Below the pieces are notes generated by a model, which did not search any database, was not told the DNA's origin, and saw nothing but the letters and a program-made list of their open reading frames with translations. Positions 23,868 to 36,278 of a DNA stretch of 64,000 nt are shown one piece after another. This DNA is from Fomes fomentarius. Its lineage: Eukaryota > Basidiomycota > Agaricomycetes > Polyporales > Polyporaceae. The position numbers and the translations under genes were made by a program. Location of the stretch: contig JABYQN010000003.1 of assembly GCA_022606135.1 (NCBI GenBank), positions 3,348,001-3,412,000 on the forward strand, in the 5' to 3' direction. Every line of letters begins with the position of its first letter. Positions within the stretch are counted from its first letter, which is position 1.

Positions 23868-24724
23868 ACCTTGCGGATGCGCCTCGGGCTTAGCGACGTA
23901 CATCCAGATCCAACATGATATGACTCGGGGGCCTGGAAACACTACAGTATAGCACTTTGTATTTTTATGGTAGAACACTCCGCTCAGTTGTAGTATATAG
24001 ATATAGCTTACGTTACTACTATACTAATACCCTACTCGAAGACCACATATTGCTGTGACCTGTTGCAACATTCGAGGACGCGTGCGGCGTGTGTCCTGGA
24101 GCTCGTGCGGGTGGACGATACTTTGTGGCTTGCGGAACAGGAAAGTATAGCAGCTCCAAAAATAGGTGATCATGACGAACAGACGAACTGTCAAGTTCTG
24201 AGTGAGGGATTGTTGCCATCGAGGTATGCGAGCAGTTTGCTTTCACGAACAAAGATCTTTTTGAGTCGACTTGAAGTATGTCTCAAGTTGTACACTGTAT
24301 GTCTTCGATCACTTTCGAGTAATCTAATGGCATGAGGTCTGAAGGCCACATTTATGGCCAATCAGACTTCAAAGAAGTGCTCGTAAGCTACTGTCATTTT
24401 CGGATGCATCGCTCCACTGCGGTCAGTCGGAGACTTATGCAATGCAATGCCAGCGATCATCTGGATTCCTTGTGTTAGTATCAAGTATCAGAAGGTTGTC
24501 TGGCCACTGCGGTGCTCTGAGTCACGATGGAGATAATTGGTTGGCATATGCACGGCATATCGGATGCCTACTAGATGATATCACATCTGGCAGAGAGTGC
24601 TGATATCATTATTATCGCGGTGTACTCAGATGTAGTATATAATACTGCCTATTGAAAGACAATACAACGGTACCAGTTCTATCTACCTCACTTCCACACT
24701 GGCAACAGCACACACTGGAGTAAG
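23868..24724. other. Intergenic, 3' region of HSP78 and promoter of DUF6533 copy E
   Basis: AT-rich in parts. A TATATAATA-like box lies near 24636-24645, about 80-90 bp upstream of the ATG of copy E. No gene is supported. Confidence 0.4.
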
Positions 24725-26342
24725 ATGTCCGACAGCGGGGTTGCAGATGAAATATCAGCTATAGGGACCGAGTAAGTACCAAGAATGCTCCTTTGGCTTA
24801 CATCAAATATTGAGTACTGGATCAGTATATCATATGGCACCATCCAGACCTGCATCTCAGGTGAGTCAAGAGGCATAAAGGACATGTGGTGATACTTAGA
24901 TTGAAAAAATAGTGCTTGTCTGGTATGAGTATACAATCACTTCAGATCGGGAAATCAACCTATTCTGGCAAACCAAGATCACTGGGGCATCTATGTTATT
25001 CTTTGTCAACCGGTACCTCACACTTGTAGTCTCAGTATACTGGTTCCCCTGGTGGGACTTTTCAACAGACTATAAAGTGAGTCACAACTTACTCTGACAT
25101 TGAAGACTCAGTTGATTAGTAAAGAAATTTCAGATGTGAGCTTAAGAGAAACTCTAGAAGGAGATTCTAATGACGTAAACCACAGCTGTGTAGCTGAAGT
25201 CTATATACAGCAAATCATTGATTTTATGCAGTATGTCCCTTGGGCCTGTAAGTGTTCAAGTTATGTGATACAAAGTTACAGAGTTACTAACTGCACCATC
25301 ATACCAGTATTCTCAGCCTTGCGTGTATATGCTCTAAGAGACAAAGCAATGCCTCTATCAATCTTAGTGTTTCTCCTATCATCTACAACATGTATCACAG
25401 CTGTGGTATGATTGATTCTGCCCTTTGAGAAGCTATACAATAACATCTTTGCCAGATTTATCTACCCTTTTTCCATGTCTTTTCAACACCATATCCAGTT
25501 ATATGTGATATCATTGTGACAGTATCTATGGTTGCTCAACAAATGTGAGTCCCTTCTGCTAATTTGGTGGGATGGTGGCTCAACCTATTACAGAAGTATG
25601 TGTTGTCAACATGAGCATGTTATGGTGCCTAACAGCTACTCAGTGGCTATAATTTCAAGAGCTACACTAATCATTGCTGATGTACTGGTTCTGGTGATCA
25701 CATGGAGGGCAACTTATCAATCATATAAAGATCAAGGGCAATCCTTATCACTGACATATATTCTGCTAAGAGATGGTAAGGATCTAAAAACTACCTATGT
25801 ACTTTCATTGTACTGATGTCATCATAACAGGCAACTTGTACTTCCTGTATGTATTGCTTATGAATGCAGTTAGACTTTACTGAACGAGAGTTGCAGATCA
25901 CAACTGATCCTTAATACCTTCTATTTCATATCACTCTTTACTCTTGTGAGTCACAAAAGGTAGTCATCAAGTTAGTTATGGTTAACTAGGTATGCAGGTA
26001 GAAACCCTAGAAGGCTCTAGTGTCAATGCCCTGGCTGGTATGATCTGCGAACCGTAAGCATGTAGTATTCATCATGCATATTCTGTAATGACTGAAACAG
26101 CATACACGGGTAATTCTAGGCTCACTTCGATACTCGTCTCTCGCTTCTTATTGGACCTGCAAGAAGCACACCAGCATAGCCAGCACCAGCATGGACTGTC
26201 ATCTATGAGTTCCATCCAAGGCATGGACAGAGTCATCGGGTCACTCGGGTCAAACCTTGACGCACCTGGTGAGGGCGAGTCAGACCACACAGCCTTCGAG
26301 CTTCATAATGATTGTACCGTAGACGAGGTGGGACAACTGTAA
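24725..26342 (+). CDS. DUF6533-family membrane protein (copy E)
   Basis: Exons 24725-24771, 24826-24860 and 24913-25076 join in frame. They give MSDSGVADEISAIGTD, ISYGTIQTCIS and VLVWYEYTITSDREINLFW, then ASMLFFVNRYLTLVV, the DUF6533 core. Later exons give FSALRVYALRDKAMPLSILV, RATLIIADVLVLVITWRATY with ILLRDG, and a last exon with LTSILVSRFLLDL and a tail ending GQL at 26342. The intron at 25077-25111 would be only 35 nt, and the segment 25440-25560 is hard to place, so one or two junctions are uncertain. The tail (SSMSSIQGMDRVIGSLG) groups it with copies A and B. Confidence 0.75.
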
Positions 26343-26961
26343 GTCGCTGAGACAGTGTCGTGCTCAAACTGAATCTACACTGATTGGAGAATAGCCCTAG
26401 TACTGCTTCGCCTCTGGATTCAATATTAGACTTAGAAGCGGCCTGACGTCCCTGTGTCAGGCGAAGGGAGGGCCAACACAGAGGAGCGAATAACTTAACG
26501 ACATAGAACCGATGTACCTATACCATGGCCAAGGCCGACTTGTACTCAGTGCCGCCCTCAGAGCGATGTACTACGTGCTAAGGAACAGACGGTCACGACC
26601 GAGGCTCAAGGGAGAAGGCTGTAAGCGAACACCAGCTGGGGACTGCGAGTCAGGGAGGCCGAGCACACGGCCAGTAGGACTCGAGCCGAAGTGTTTCACA
26701 AGGTCAGGCATAACCGAGGGCGATACGTCCAATCTGAGACATTGCTCTTACCAACGGGACGCAAGATCGCGTCGGGAGACCGACACTGCAATGACGCCAG
26801 CGTACAGTGTGAACACCATCAACAGAGTTTGGCTTATGATACTGGCGCTTAAGGCCAGCAGCGGCATGTTGAATACCTCGCACCTCATATAGCTCCCACT
26901 CCGCTGCCTCGTCGTTCACCCGGCGAGGGTCTAAATCTATGGTATCTCAAACCCGTAGCCC
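26343..26961. other. Intergenic between convergent copy E and GCV1
   Basis: Shared 3' flank of two convergent genes. The frames present carry no motif. Confidence 0.35.
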
Positions 26962-28733
26962 TCAGCCGCGGTAATACCGCGTGGGCACGAACGGCATGGG
27001 CGTGAGGACGGCCTTGCGAAGCTTGTTACGGACGTCGACGGCGACCTCGGTGCCCTTCTTGTGCCAGCCGTTTTTGATGTACCCCATCGCGATGTTCTTG
27101 CCTAGCGAGGGCGAGGGAATTCCAGACGTCACAGACCCTGCGTGAACATAGTAGGTCGGTCAGGTGTTCGCGCCGAAGCACTAGAGGACATACCGAGGTG
27201 CTCCTCTCCGGATGGGGTGACGATCTTCGCGCCCTCTATACGTGCAACATGGAGCGGTCAGCGACATGCACAAGATAAGAGAATGTACACAATGTCAACG
27301 ATCACTTACGTCGTGCGGGCGCGCCCTCAACGATTAGCGCAACTCGTCTACGGGGCGGACCCTCCTTGAGGTGTTTCCTGACAGTTTCCGCGCCGATGAA
27401 GTCACCAGTTTCCCTCCTGTCCTTCCCTACACGTACACGAATCACAAGACGTTAGTCAGCGTGGTCGGGGAAAGCAAGAGGTGAGGGAAGGAAAGAGGAG
27501 CCAGGACGCACCGATGAGCCATGTCAAGCCAGCCTCAACCGGTGTCGTGTCCTCGTCTAGATCCTGACCGTACAGACACATGCCCGCTTCTAGACGGAGA
27601 CTGTCGCGCGCGCCCAAGCCCGTCAGCTGCACAGGCGGTTTTGAGAGCAGTTGGGCGACTTCGACTGTCTCCGACGGAGGAATGGAGATCTGCAGTTCAA
27701 GCAGATGAGCCGAAGCACGCATCACTGGAATGCGCGGCACGCGGATGGAGGAGGATGGGATGTGGACGATAGAACATGGAACGCACCTCGAAGCCGTCTT
27801 CACCCGTGTACCCGCCCCTCGCAACATGTAAGTTGAACCCCTCGATCGGCACAAACGCGCACGTTCCAAACCTCAACTCTCGCAGATCAAACGACGTCAG
27901 CCCTTGCAGATACTGGGCCGCCTCGGGACCCTGTAGGGCCAATAATCCCCATCCATCGAGCACCTCATGCTCCACCGGGCCGAGCTTCTTCGCTAGGTCG
28001 CTCTGATTCCACTCCGCAAGCTGCGAGGCGAACCAGGCGAGGTCGCGGTCGCGGCGACCGGCATTGGTGACGACGTAGTAGGCATCCGGGGCGTGTTTGG
28101 TGATGATCAGGTCGTCGATGATCCCGCCCTGCGGATTGAGCAAGACGGAGAGGGTGGAGGTGTAGGTTGCGAGGGTGGAGAGGGAGGAGGGTGTGAGATG
28201 TTCGAGGAAGGCTGTTGCTGTTGGTCCGCGGAAGCTGGGATTTGGAAGGGTGAAGGCGAAGATGAGGTCGTGGTATCGTAAGAGGGATTGAAGAGGAACA
28301 TACTTGGATTGGACCATGTGTCCGACGTCGAAGAGACCGACAGAGTTGCGGACATGGTGGTGGGATGCAACTGGACGAAGGGAACTCGGTCAGACGCGAG
28401 GTCCAGACGTACTTCTGAGGATTGAGAAGGATTGGTTGGAAGAAGTGTGCGCACCTGCGCCGACGTTGCCGTACGAGAGGGGCATGGAAAAGCCCGCGAA
28501 GGGCACCATTTTCGCGCCGCTGGCGACATGGAAGTCGTAAAGGCCTGTTTTCCGCAACTTGATATGATATGACGATCAGTAACTGTGAGCAGCAAAGGAA
28601 AGGTGTCCAGCGAACGCACCGAGGCTTCGGACGATGTCGCCATACATCTTAGGCTCATCCGCGAAGATTCAAGTAGAATCTGCGACGGGCGCATGCGGGC
28701 AAGGGCTGTACGTGTCGCTAGCCTGGTAGCCAT
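26962..28733 (-). CDS. GCV1: Glycine cleavage system T-protein (aminomethyltransferase)
   Basis: About eight exons read in frame from the ATG at 28733 to a stop at 26962. The first exon ([14 protein letters not shown]...) is an Arg/Ser/Ala mitochondrial presequence. Then come [28 protein letters not shown] and [10 protein letters not shown]. The large central exon has [27 protein letters not shown] and [10 protein letters not shown]. Next are [27 protein letters not shown] and [19 protein letters not shown], and the end is PTRYYRG. These are hallmark blocks of the T-protein, which uses tetrahydrofolate to take the aminomethyl group from H-protein, releasing ammonia and forming methylene-THF in the mitochondrial matrix. 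Nothing appears broken. Confidence 0.95.
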
Positions 28734-29428
28734 GGTTCTTCTTCCTAGCTAGGTCTTAGTGCGAGCGAGAGAATGAGGGGGAAGGAGAGAGTGAGCCAGC
28801 AAGTTGCAAGTAGCTAGTAGCTAGGCCAGGGCCAGGCGACTCCGAGTCCGAGTCCAAGACCTAAGGTCAGCAGCGTCTATCCTATCTCGCCCGATAAGAT
28901 GCAGCGAGCGAATCCGGCAGGCGCTCGTGCTATGGTTTGTGCCACGTGCACAAGTGGCATCCCTCTCACATGCTCCTCCACACCGAACTCGACACGAGCA
29001 CGTCCGAAGAGCCTTTGTATCCCGAAAACCATCACTCCTTCATCTGTCTGATATAGTTCATAGATTTTGCCTGCGGTGTCAAGACGTTTTTGCAGTTGGT
29101 GTCTGTCCTGTAAGGTTCTACCCAATCACAGCGCCACAGCCATGTGGCGAACGGTCTCCAACTTGAACCGTGAGCCGCAAGCCACTGCCGCTCAAACACC
29201 CGAGGCCACAAAGGACTCTGCGCAATCTGATCACAACCAGGAGAAGGGTGCGTCTACACGTGTGCCAGTGTCCTTTGTGCTCTCGTAGACCACGCGCTTG
29301 TAGTATAGCCCTCGATCATGATATCTAGACACGAGAGCCATGACACCTCCGAAAAAGCATATATGTGAAGTCCGAGTTTCCTTGCAACCTAGTTCCCAGT
29401 ACTCCTGACATCCTCGCCATTGACACCC
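28734..29428. other. Intergenic with a possible orphan first exon
   Basis: A plus-strand ATG at 29143 begins MWRTVSNLNREPQ and continues polar and Gln/Thr-rich to a GGGTGCGTC donor-like site near 29247, where no matching downstream exon is evident before DUF6533 copy F. It could be the 5' remnant of a gene displaced by copy F, or chance. The first 100 bp form the GCV1 promoter. Confidence 0.35.
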
Positions 29429-31067
29429 ATGTCGTCAGACATCTCTTATTATGTTATCCTCGCTGCCTCCCGAATGTAAGCAGGTTCCATGTCGCGTCTC
29501 CGTATAGTACTTATTGCTGACCTATGCCTTCTTCAGCTTGCAACTCAACAGGATAGGGACTGCCGCTGTCAGTGAGTGCGCAGCGTCATTCACATTAGAT
29601 CCAGAATTATTGATGATTATACAAGCACTTTTATTCTACGATTGGATACTCAACCTCGAGAAAGACGTGTCGTTGGTATGGAGCAAGCGGTTCACTATAC
29701 CGACCACACTCTACATCCTCAACCGATATCTATGGCTTGTACTCTACATTCTGGATATTGTATCTGTAAATCCTGTTGACGACAAGGTACGGATTCTTTC
29801 TTCTCCCATATCCTCCTATGTAAATGATTATCTTGCTTCTCAGACGTCAGTGTAGACCGTCTGTTATAGTAATAGCCGTACCCCTCTGACAACACGCTTC
29901 CTCTGAACAGGTGTAGTGCCATCGTTAGTTACCAGAGATTTTCCTCCATTATCCGGTACATTCCATGGGCCGGTCAGTCTTGAGTCGCTCTTTGTTGAGA
30001 GGGCTGTATCGCTGATGTCTCACCGACGTTCAGTCTTCGCGGCTTTCAGGACGTATGCCCTCACCAGTAGGAACTTCTCACTGACTGCGATTGTTTTTTG
30101 TCTGGCGCTCGCATGCGTCCTTCCGTACGTTGTGAGTGACAATCAGCTACACACTCTGTACATGTGCCATACCTTGCTGATGGGTTCCGCTAATCAGTAT
30201 TCCGATACTGTTCCATGGGTGGTCAGCAATGGTCCCCCTCCACTGAACTGCGGGTTTGACTATGGCCCTGGATTCAACACTCATACCTTACAGCTAAGGT
30301 GAGTCCGGCCAATGCGGCACCATCTACTCTCATTTAGTTCTAGTTTTAACAAGTCCACAGTAAGTTGGTTCATCCGTGTTTATGCGCTCAAGGCACCTGA
30401 TTTGTGCGTTAGTTGTATATGTGTCGCGAGGAGCACTGATTACATCAGAAGCCATTGTCACCGTGATAACGTGGATGAGGACGTACAAGTACAGCCAACT
30501 TGTGAGTATCATTGAACGGAAGGAGTCGCTACCGGATGTACTTCTTCGAAATGGTGAGTGAGGTTCATGCTCGGGGTGAGCTCAACTCGTGATTCTGAAG
30601 ACAAACATCGCAGGGATACAGTGTTTCATGTGAGCATTCCGAGGCATCACCATCTTTGCTCACGATGACTGATGAGTAGGCGGCAGTGTCCCTGCTCTTT
30701 TGACTGGCGCCACCCTTACCCTGAGTTTGACGGGTGATGCCAGCGGGCTTACAGTCAACACTATTGCCCAAGTTAGGGATACGTGAGGGCCCACTTTCGT
30801 TGAAGCTCATTGTATTCTGACTCATCCGTACTCAAAAGGATCACATCAATTCTCATATCTCGCTTCCTCCTCGATCTCCTTCATTTGGGGGCTGAATCGG
30901 ATGCGGGTACCACTGGTGAGGACCAGACGCCCGCCGGCGTCATACTCACGAGTCAAGTGCCAGATCAAGCCTCAGCTTTTCCATCACTGCTCTTTGAGGA
31001 GCGGCAGCCTCAGCCGGATGAAGGGATAGACTCGGCAGACATGCAGAGGGTTCAAGAGATAGCCTGA
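29429..31067 (+). CDS. DUF6533-family membrane protein (copy F)
   Basis: The ATG at 29429 gives MSSDISYYVILAASRM, spliced to LQLNRIGTAAV and then LLFYDWILNLEKDVSLVWSK and LYILNRYLWLVLYILDIV, the DUF6533 core. FAAFRTYALTSRNFSLTAIV (about 30035-30100), SRGALITSEAIVTVITWMR (about 30430-30480) with PDVLLRNG, and a last exon with ITSILISRFLLDL follow, with a polar tail ending at 31067. It belongs with the G/H/I subgroup (FYDW, LTSRN, DLL endings) but is the most diverged of the four. Function unknown. Confidence 0.75.
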
Positions 31068-31675
31068 GGAGGGAACCCCAGGATGCCTGATGGGAGCTGT
31101 GCGACAGAGCGATACACTGTGACCATTTCTTGATTGCTATACGATGTCCTGCACTCTATATACCTTGAATCTGCATACCTACTACGTCAATGCACCAATT
31201 TCTTGAATACCCAGCTGCTTCGATCTGTACATGTTTTGTCGATGGCAGCGCGGTCCGCTTATACACCAGTGCAGAGTCGACGACTCATGCTTCATACCGA
31301 TGCAATGTACGCAGTCAGTCACGAGCTTTTTGCATCCATTGTGAACGACGAAACTGTGTGCCTGGCTCATGGTGCCCACTCGCTCAGTGAGCACGAGGGA
31401 TGCGGGTGCGCGTCTATCTTATCTCCTGCGATAAAGACACAGACCGACGTGGCATGTGTAGAAGGCGCCCAGTGCAGGAAGTGAACGCGATGATCTATAG
31501 TTCTCTCCCAATTGCCTCGGTCTCTGCCTCTCCTCGCCACCACGCTCGCTCTCTCACTTGACTCTTGACCGCCTTCGTCTACTCATCACCTCCGGATTGC
31601 ACACTTGGGCTCTGATTCAATCTTACACGCTGTACTCTGAGGCCACCAAAAGCCTCCGCATATTCAAACCTCCCG
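31068..31675. other. Intergenic; ALG5 promoter
   Basis: No gene is supported. The pyrimidine-rich TCTC-containing stretch at 31500-31570 is a typical promoter or leader for the downstream gene. Confidence 0.4.
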
Positions 31676-34049
31676 ATGGCAACAAACACGTATTTCATGG
31701 TCGACATGGATACGTCCACAATAATTTACACCGGACTGGCACTCCTCGCCGCATCGCTTGGCACCGTACGTGTCTCTCCCTTTGTCTGAGTTCTACCGAA
31801 CGAACGTGTGGCGCGGTGCAATATGGGACGGGCCACAACTGGGACGCGCAGTGATGAGTCCTTGATCATCCTTGTTCTATGACCCGCGGGCTGCTTGTGC
31901 TTTTGGGCGCGAGCGTGCGCCGCGAGGTTGACGAAGACGTACGGTCGCGACACAGTCGCCTTTTCCTGAGCGTGTCCCGTTCTCTCTCCCGCATTGCATC
32001 GCGTATGTACATTTATTAACAGAAACTGTCCGTCAGAATGGCGGTAGAGGAGTGACCCCACACCTGGCTAGTTTCGTCTGAAGGACGTCAACTCCTTCGT
32101 CGCTGAATTCGTGCTCTCTAGTGCTCGGATAGCGCGTGCGACGTATTATATGTCACAGACAGAGTCTTTGAGACAAGGCTGTTGCATATATGCGCTCAAG
32201 ACAATATGTTCTTGTGCTCGCGTATGCGACGTTAGGCAAAGGGAGGTCGCCAAATCTGACTACCGGTTTGTCGCCTATCCGTCCGAACCTTGCAAACTGG
32301 TCTCATTCTCCCTGCCTTTCTTCGTTTTGATCTTGACCTACCGGGTAGGCGCAGCGCCTCACCCGGTATAGGTGCACCTTCTTCCGGCCTCCGTGAAGTT
32401 CGTAGTGATTGCACATACAGTACTGGAGCATATAACTGGTAGCTATATGCCATGGTAGCCGCGTTTCAGCTTCTGGTGTGTCAGGGTGTTCTCGGCTCCA
32501 AGATGGCGTGAAGAGCATGGGTCATGTTGACTTGAGGATACTTCACTCCCCTATACGAGCTTCACTGGACGGATAGGAGATGACTACGTCTAATCTCGCA
32601 TTACAATCACTTTTCTGGACAGGTCTCGACTGTCGCGGAACGAGAGTACTGTTTTGTGCCTTGACGTAAGACTTGCAGTAGGTTCGTGGATCGTAGACGC
32701 GGATGTGGGTATCCCGTCATGGATGCGATCACCCACCTCTGTTCGTTGAGTTTCTCGTCCCTCGTGCGAACCCTCCCATGGCCTCACTGGTTTACTGCGA
32801 CGCGCACTGATATCTGCACCGTGCTTGGATCCGGAGAATGCTCGTATATATTTCTATGTGCGCTCTTGGATCTGAAGCAGTTCGTACCACCCTGGTGGCG
32901 AGAGAAGATTGCCCAGGGTACATGAATCCGAAACCATTGTTCATTGTCTTATCCCTACACTACTCACCACCGACGCTGACGCGATCTCCTCACACTCAGG
33001 CATACACCCTCCTCGTCCTGTGGTCACCAACAACAATCGTTCCTCGCCCATCCGAGAAATACTATCGCTCCGCACGGAAACCTTCTGAGTTGCTCCCACT
33101 TCCCAGTGTACATGACTCGCCTCGAGTCCACCTCACGGTCGTCATTCCCGCGTACAACGAGACCGCTCGCCTATCAGAGATGTTCTCAAGTATGCTAGCT
33201 CATCTAGAAGCGATGCGCACCAAGGACATGCGCACGTACGAAGTGCTCGTCGTCGATGACGGCTCGTCGGACGGGACCGCCGACCTCGTACTGAAGCTCG
33301 GCGCGACGTATGAGGCGAGCGCGGGCAATATCAGAGTGGTTGTGTTGGAAAAGAATGTCGGCAAGGGAGGAGCGGTGAGGCATGGGATGCTTCATGGGAG
33401 GGGACGGAGATTTTTGATGGTCGATGCGGATGGGGCAAGCCGTTTTGAGGATCTGGAAGAGCTGTGGCAAGAAATGAACGAGATAGCACCTAAGGACGCG
33501 GCGGGGGTTGTCGTGGGCAGCCGCGCACATCTGGTCAGGACGGACGCAGTCGTGAAGGTGCGCTACGACTCATCATACTCGGAAGAGAGCACACGACCTC
33601 ACTAACGCATGAATCTCCAGCGCTCGTTCCTCCGTAACGTCCTCATGTACGGCTTGCACACCATCTTGCGCATAGTCGGCGTCGGACACATACGGGACAC
33701 GCAGTGTGGCTTCAAGCTCTTCTCGCGGCGTGCCGCGCAGCGGATCTTTCCCTACCAGCATATCGCGACGTGGATCTTCGACGTTGAGCTCCTCCTGCTC
33801 GCGAAGGCACAAAACATCCCGGTCGAGGAGGTGTTCATCGTATGGCACGAGGTGGGCGGGAGCAAGCTCAACGTGGTGCGGGATTCGCTGCAGATGCTGA
33901 GGGACCTGCTCGTGTTGAGGGCGAACTTGCTGCTGGGGAGGTGGAAGGTGCCCGGGCCGAGTTCGAATGTGCCGGAGAGCGGGAGTGAGGAAGGGGAGTT
34001 GACATGGGAAACGCAAGTGAGAAGGCTGGCTAGAGCTGGCGAGGAGTAA
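31676..34049 (+). CDS. ALG5: Dolichyl-phosphate beta-glucosyltransferase
   Basis: Three exons (31676-31765, 33000-33557, 33621-34049) give 358 residues. Exon 1 plus the start of exon 2 forms the N-terminal membrane anchor (TIIYTGLALLAASLGT joined to AYTLLVLW). The GT-A/GT2 catalytic domain follows: LTVVIPAYNETARL, VVDDGSSDGTAD, KNVGKGGAVRHGML, VDADGAS (the metal-binding DxD), and GSRAHLVR. After that come IRDTQCGFKLFSRRAA and WIFDVELLLLA, then VGGSKLNVVRDSLQML near the C-terminus. The enzyme transfers glucose from UDP-Glc to dolichyl phosphate at the cytosolic face of the ER, supplying the glucose donor for the N-glycan precursor. The only oddity is the 1234-bp first intron. Confidence 0.95.
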
Positions 34050-34644
34050 GTTATGTACGGTTATATGGGACCCGAATGGAAATGGTGTCGAGCTCCCTAG
34101 GTGGGACGCTCGCCCCTTCGAAGTTGGCTGTGTTAGTCCCTTCCCTGACTCTTGCTTATGAGCGGAGAGTGGAGGCAGATCAAGCTTTCAAGGCGTGCCC
34201 GAGCTGCTGGCAGGAATGGTGGAGCACGAACCTTGTCGGCCTGAGTTCGCTGCGATATCACAGTCGCTAACGATCCGAAGACGGTCATCCGTCAGGTAGT
34301 ACTTACGTCGTGCGCCCAGAGATTTGCACCTGCAATGGTCCAAGTAGAAATAGAGCGGGCACGAAAGGTACATCGCCATCATACCGGGCGGGTCGTGCGA
34401 GTGCTGAGCGCTGAGTACTGATCATCGAGCTTCAACCGGCCCGTTGCATGAGCGGCGTAGGCTGGAGGACTAGATAGATATTAATATGACTGGCTACTCT
34501 ATGACTGGGACTCATGGTATAGTAGCATGAGAGGTAAACCTAACATGATGATGTTCAAGACTTGGAGCCTGAGGGAATCTAGAGGAACTCGGTGATAGCA
34601 TTTACAAAGATGGTCTCGTAGTGCTTCGGCCCCGCTTCGACCAT
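34050..34644. repeat. Downstream flank shared with 51790-52268
   Basis: Between ALG5 and DUF6533 copy G, sequence from about 34160 matches the flank downstream of copy I at about 51830 in the same orientation (shared CGAGCTGCTGG, GTCAGGTAGTACTT, CAGTTGCATGAGCGGCG-like stretches). It marks the left part of a duplicated block larger than the DUF6533 gene itself. No gene is seen. Confidence 0.6.
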
Positions 34645-36278
34645 CTAGGCTTGAGATCCTTCAACGTATTCAGACCGACGCACGGTTCCTTCGCTCGTCT
34701 CAGGAGGCAAGTCCGTCTCCGTGTCGCCAAAGGAGGCTTCATGCGTCACTTGGGTCGTGAGTAGTCCACTTGAAAGAGTCGGATCACTAGTCTCAGTCGC
34801 ATTTGATCGGGCACCTGCTTCAAGGAGATCGAGGAGGAACCGAGAGATGAGGACTGTCGTGAGCCTTGAGCGAAATATAGGTAAGTGTTGAAACTATGAA
34901 GTTAGATGGGCACATACATGTCCCGAGCTCTGCCCACTGTTTGTGCTGCGAAATTTAGTTCTCCATGAATGGATCGCAGACTTAAGACAAGAGTAGTAGC
35001 TGTCAGCATGCTGGGAGCACTGCACCAAGCTTATCAATTGTCATCGCCGCTATGATGGTGCTCAGGGTCCTCACATGAAACACTGCATACCTGACAAGTC
35101 CATCTTCAACACCTGAACATCATTGCAGAGCATGAATATACAACTCACCATTGCGGAGAAGTATCTCAGGTAGAGACTCTTTCTTTCCGACTACGATGGC
35201 AGCTCTGCTGTACTTGTATGTCTTCTTCCATGTTATGATGGAGACAATTGCCTCTGATGCGATCGTGGCCCCTCGTGATGCATAGATGACTGACTCATGA
35301 CATAGCCTGGTAGGTACCTCTACAGCATCGAACTGGTGGGTGAATGGACTCACTACAAGCTAGTTAGGCTCAAGTGCTGTCACACTGCGTTGCACAAGAA
35401 ATGGACTCACCGTGGCGTCAAGGTAGTGTTGTTGATAGTATATCTGTAATAGCACCCTGGCAGAGGCACATTCATATCAACTACCCATTCATATGTGTCA
35501 GTATACTAGTGCATTGTAGACATCAGCATGCAGAACCCAGCATGTTTTGACTGATCTTAAATTGCTCACCAGGCCGGGAAGAATAATCGCCAGTGCCAGA
35601 GTTACAACAATCGCGGTCAGTAGGACATTCCTACTAGTCAGAGCATATGTCCGGAGACCCGCGAACACTAAGACATCGCTCATGGATCAGTGAAACAGTA
35701 CTAAAGGTATTCTGAAGTGCTGACCCGCCCATGGAATATAGCGAATAATGCTGGAAACCTTTTGAATCTGAACAATGTTTTTGCATCTGTTCGGAGCATT
35801 AGCTGGGCGGTTGCACTTCTTATACAGCATGCAGTGTACTGACGCCTAATTTTGTGCCAGAGATATGAGTTGTACAGAGATTTCATCAGAATCAGGGAAC
35901 CATACCTGAATGTCAATCGGGATTGTTGTCGCTATATCAAGGACAACAAACACTAGCCATAGATATCGAGTGGCAATGTAGAGTGTTTTTGGTAAAGTCA
36001 CTCGTTCGTATCTCCATACCAGGGAGATATCCTTCTCGATGTTGATAATCCAATCGTAGAATAGTAGCCCTGTGAGGGTAGCCATCGATAACTACCATTT
36101 AAAGATCGGTGCCCAAACTCACCAGCCCCGGCAACTGCGATTAGTTGTTCGTGGAAGCTGAGGAAGAAATAGGTTGGTTCATGACAGTGTCACTAATCAG
36201 GAATATGCGACGGAGAACTTGAAATACGCACATTTTCTCGAGAGCAGTGATATATGCAGGTACGGTGTCGGATGACAT
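34645..36278 (-). CDS. DUF6533-family membrane protein (copy G)
   Basis: Start at 36278: MSSDTVPAYITALEKM. The core at about 36085-35900 reads LLFYDWIINIEKDISLVWRY and LYIATRYLWLVFVVLDIAT. Downstream are FAGLRTYALTSRNVLLTAIV, SRGATIASEAIVSIITWKKTYK with PEILLRNG, and a last exon LTTVLISRFLLDLLEAGAR with a tail ending EYVEGSQA at 34645. It is a near-twin of copies H and I. The conserved start MSSDT..AYITA and TATA-like CCTATATAGG upstream (near 36350) recur in all three. Confidence 0.78.
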
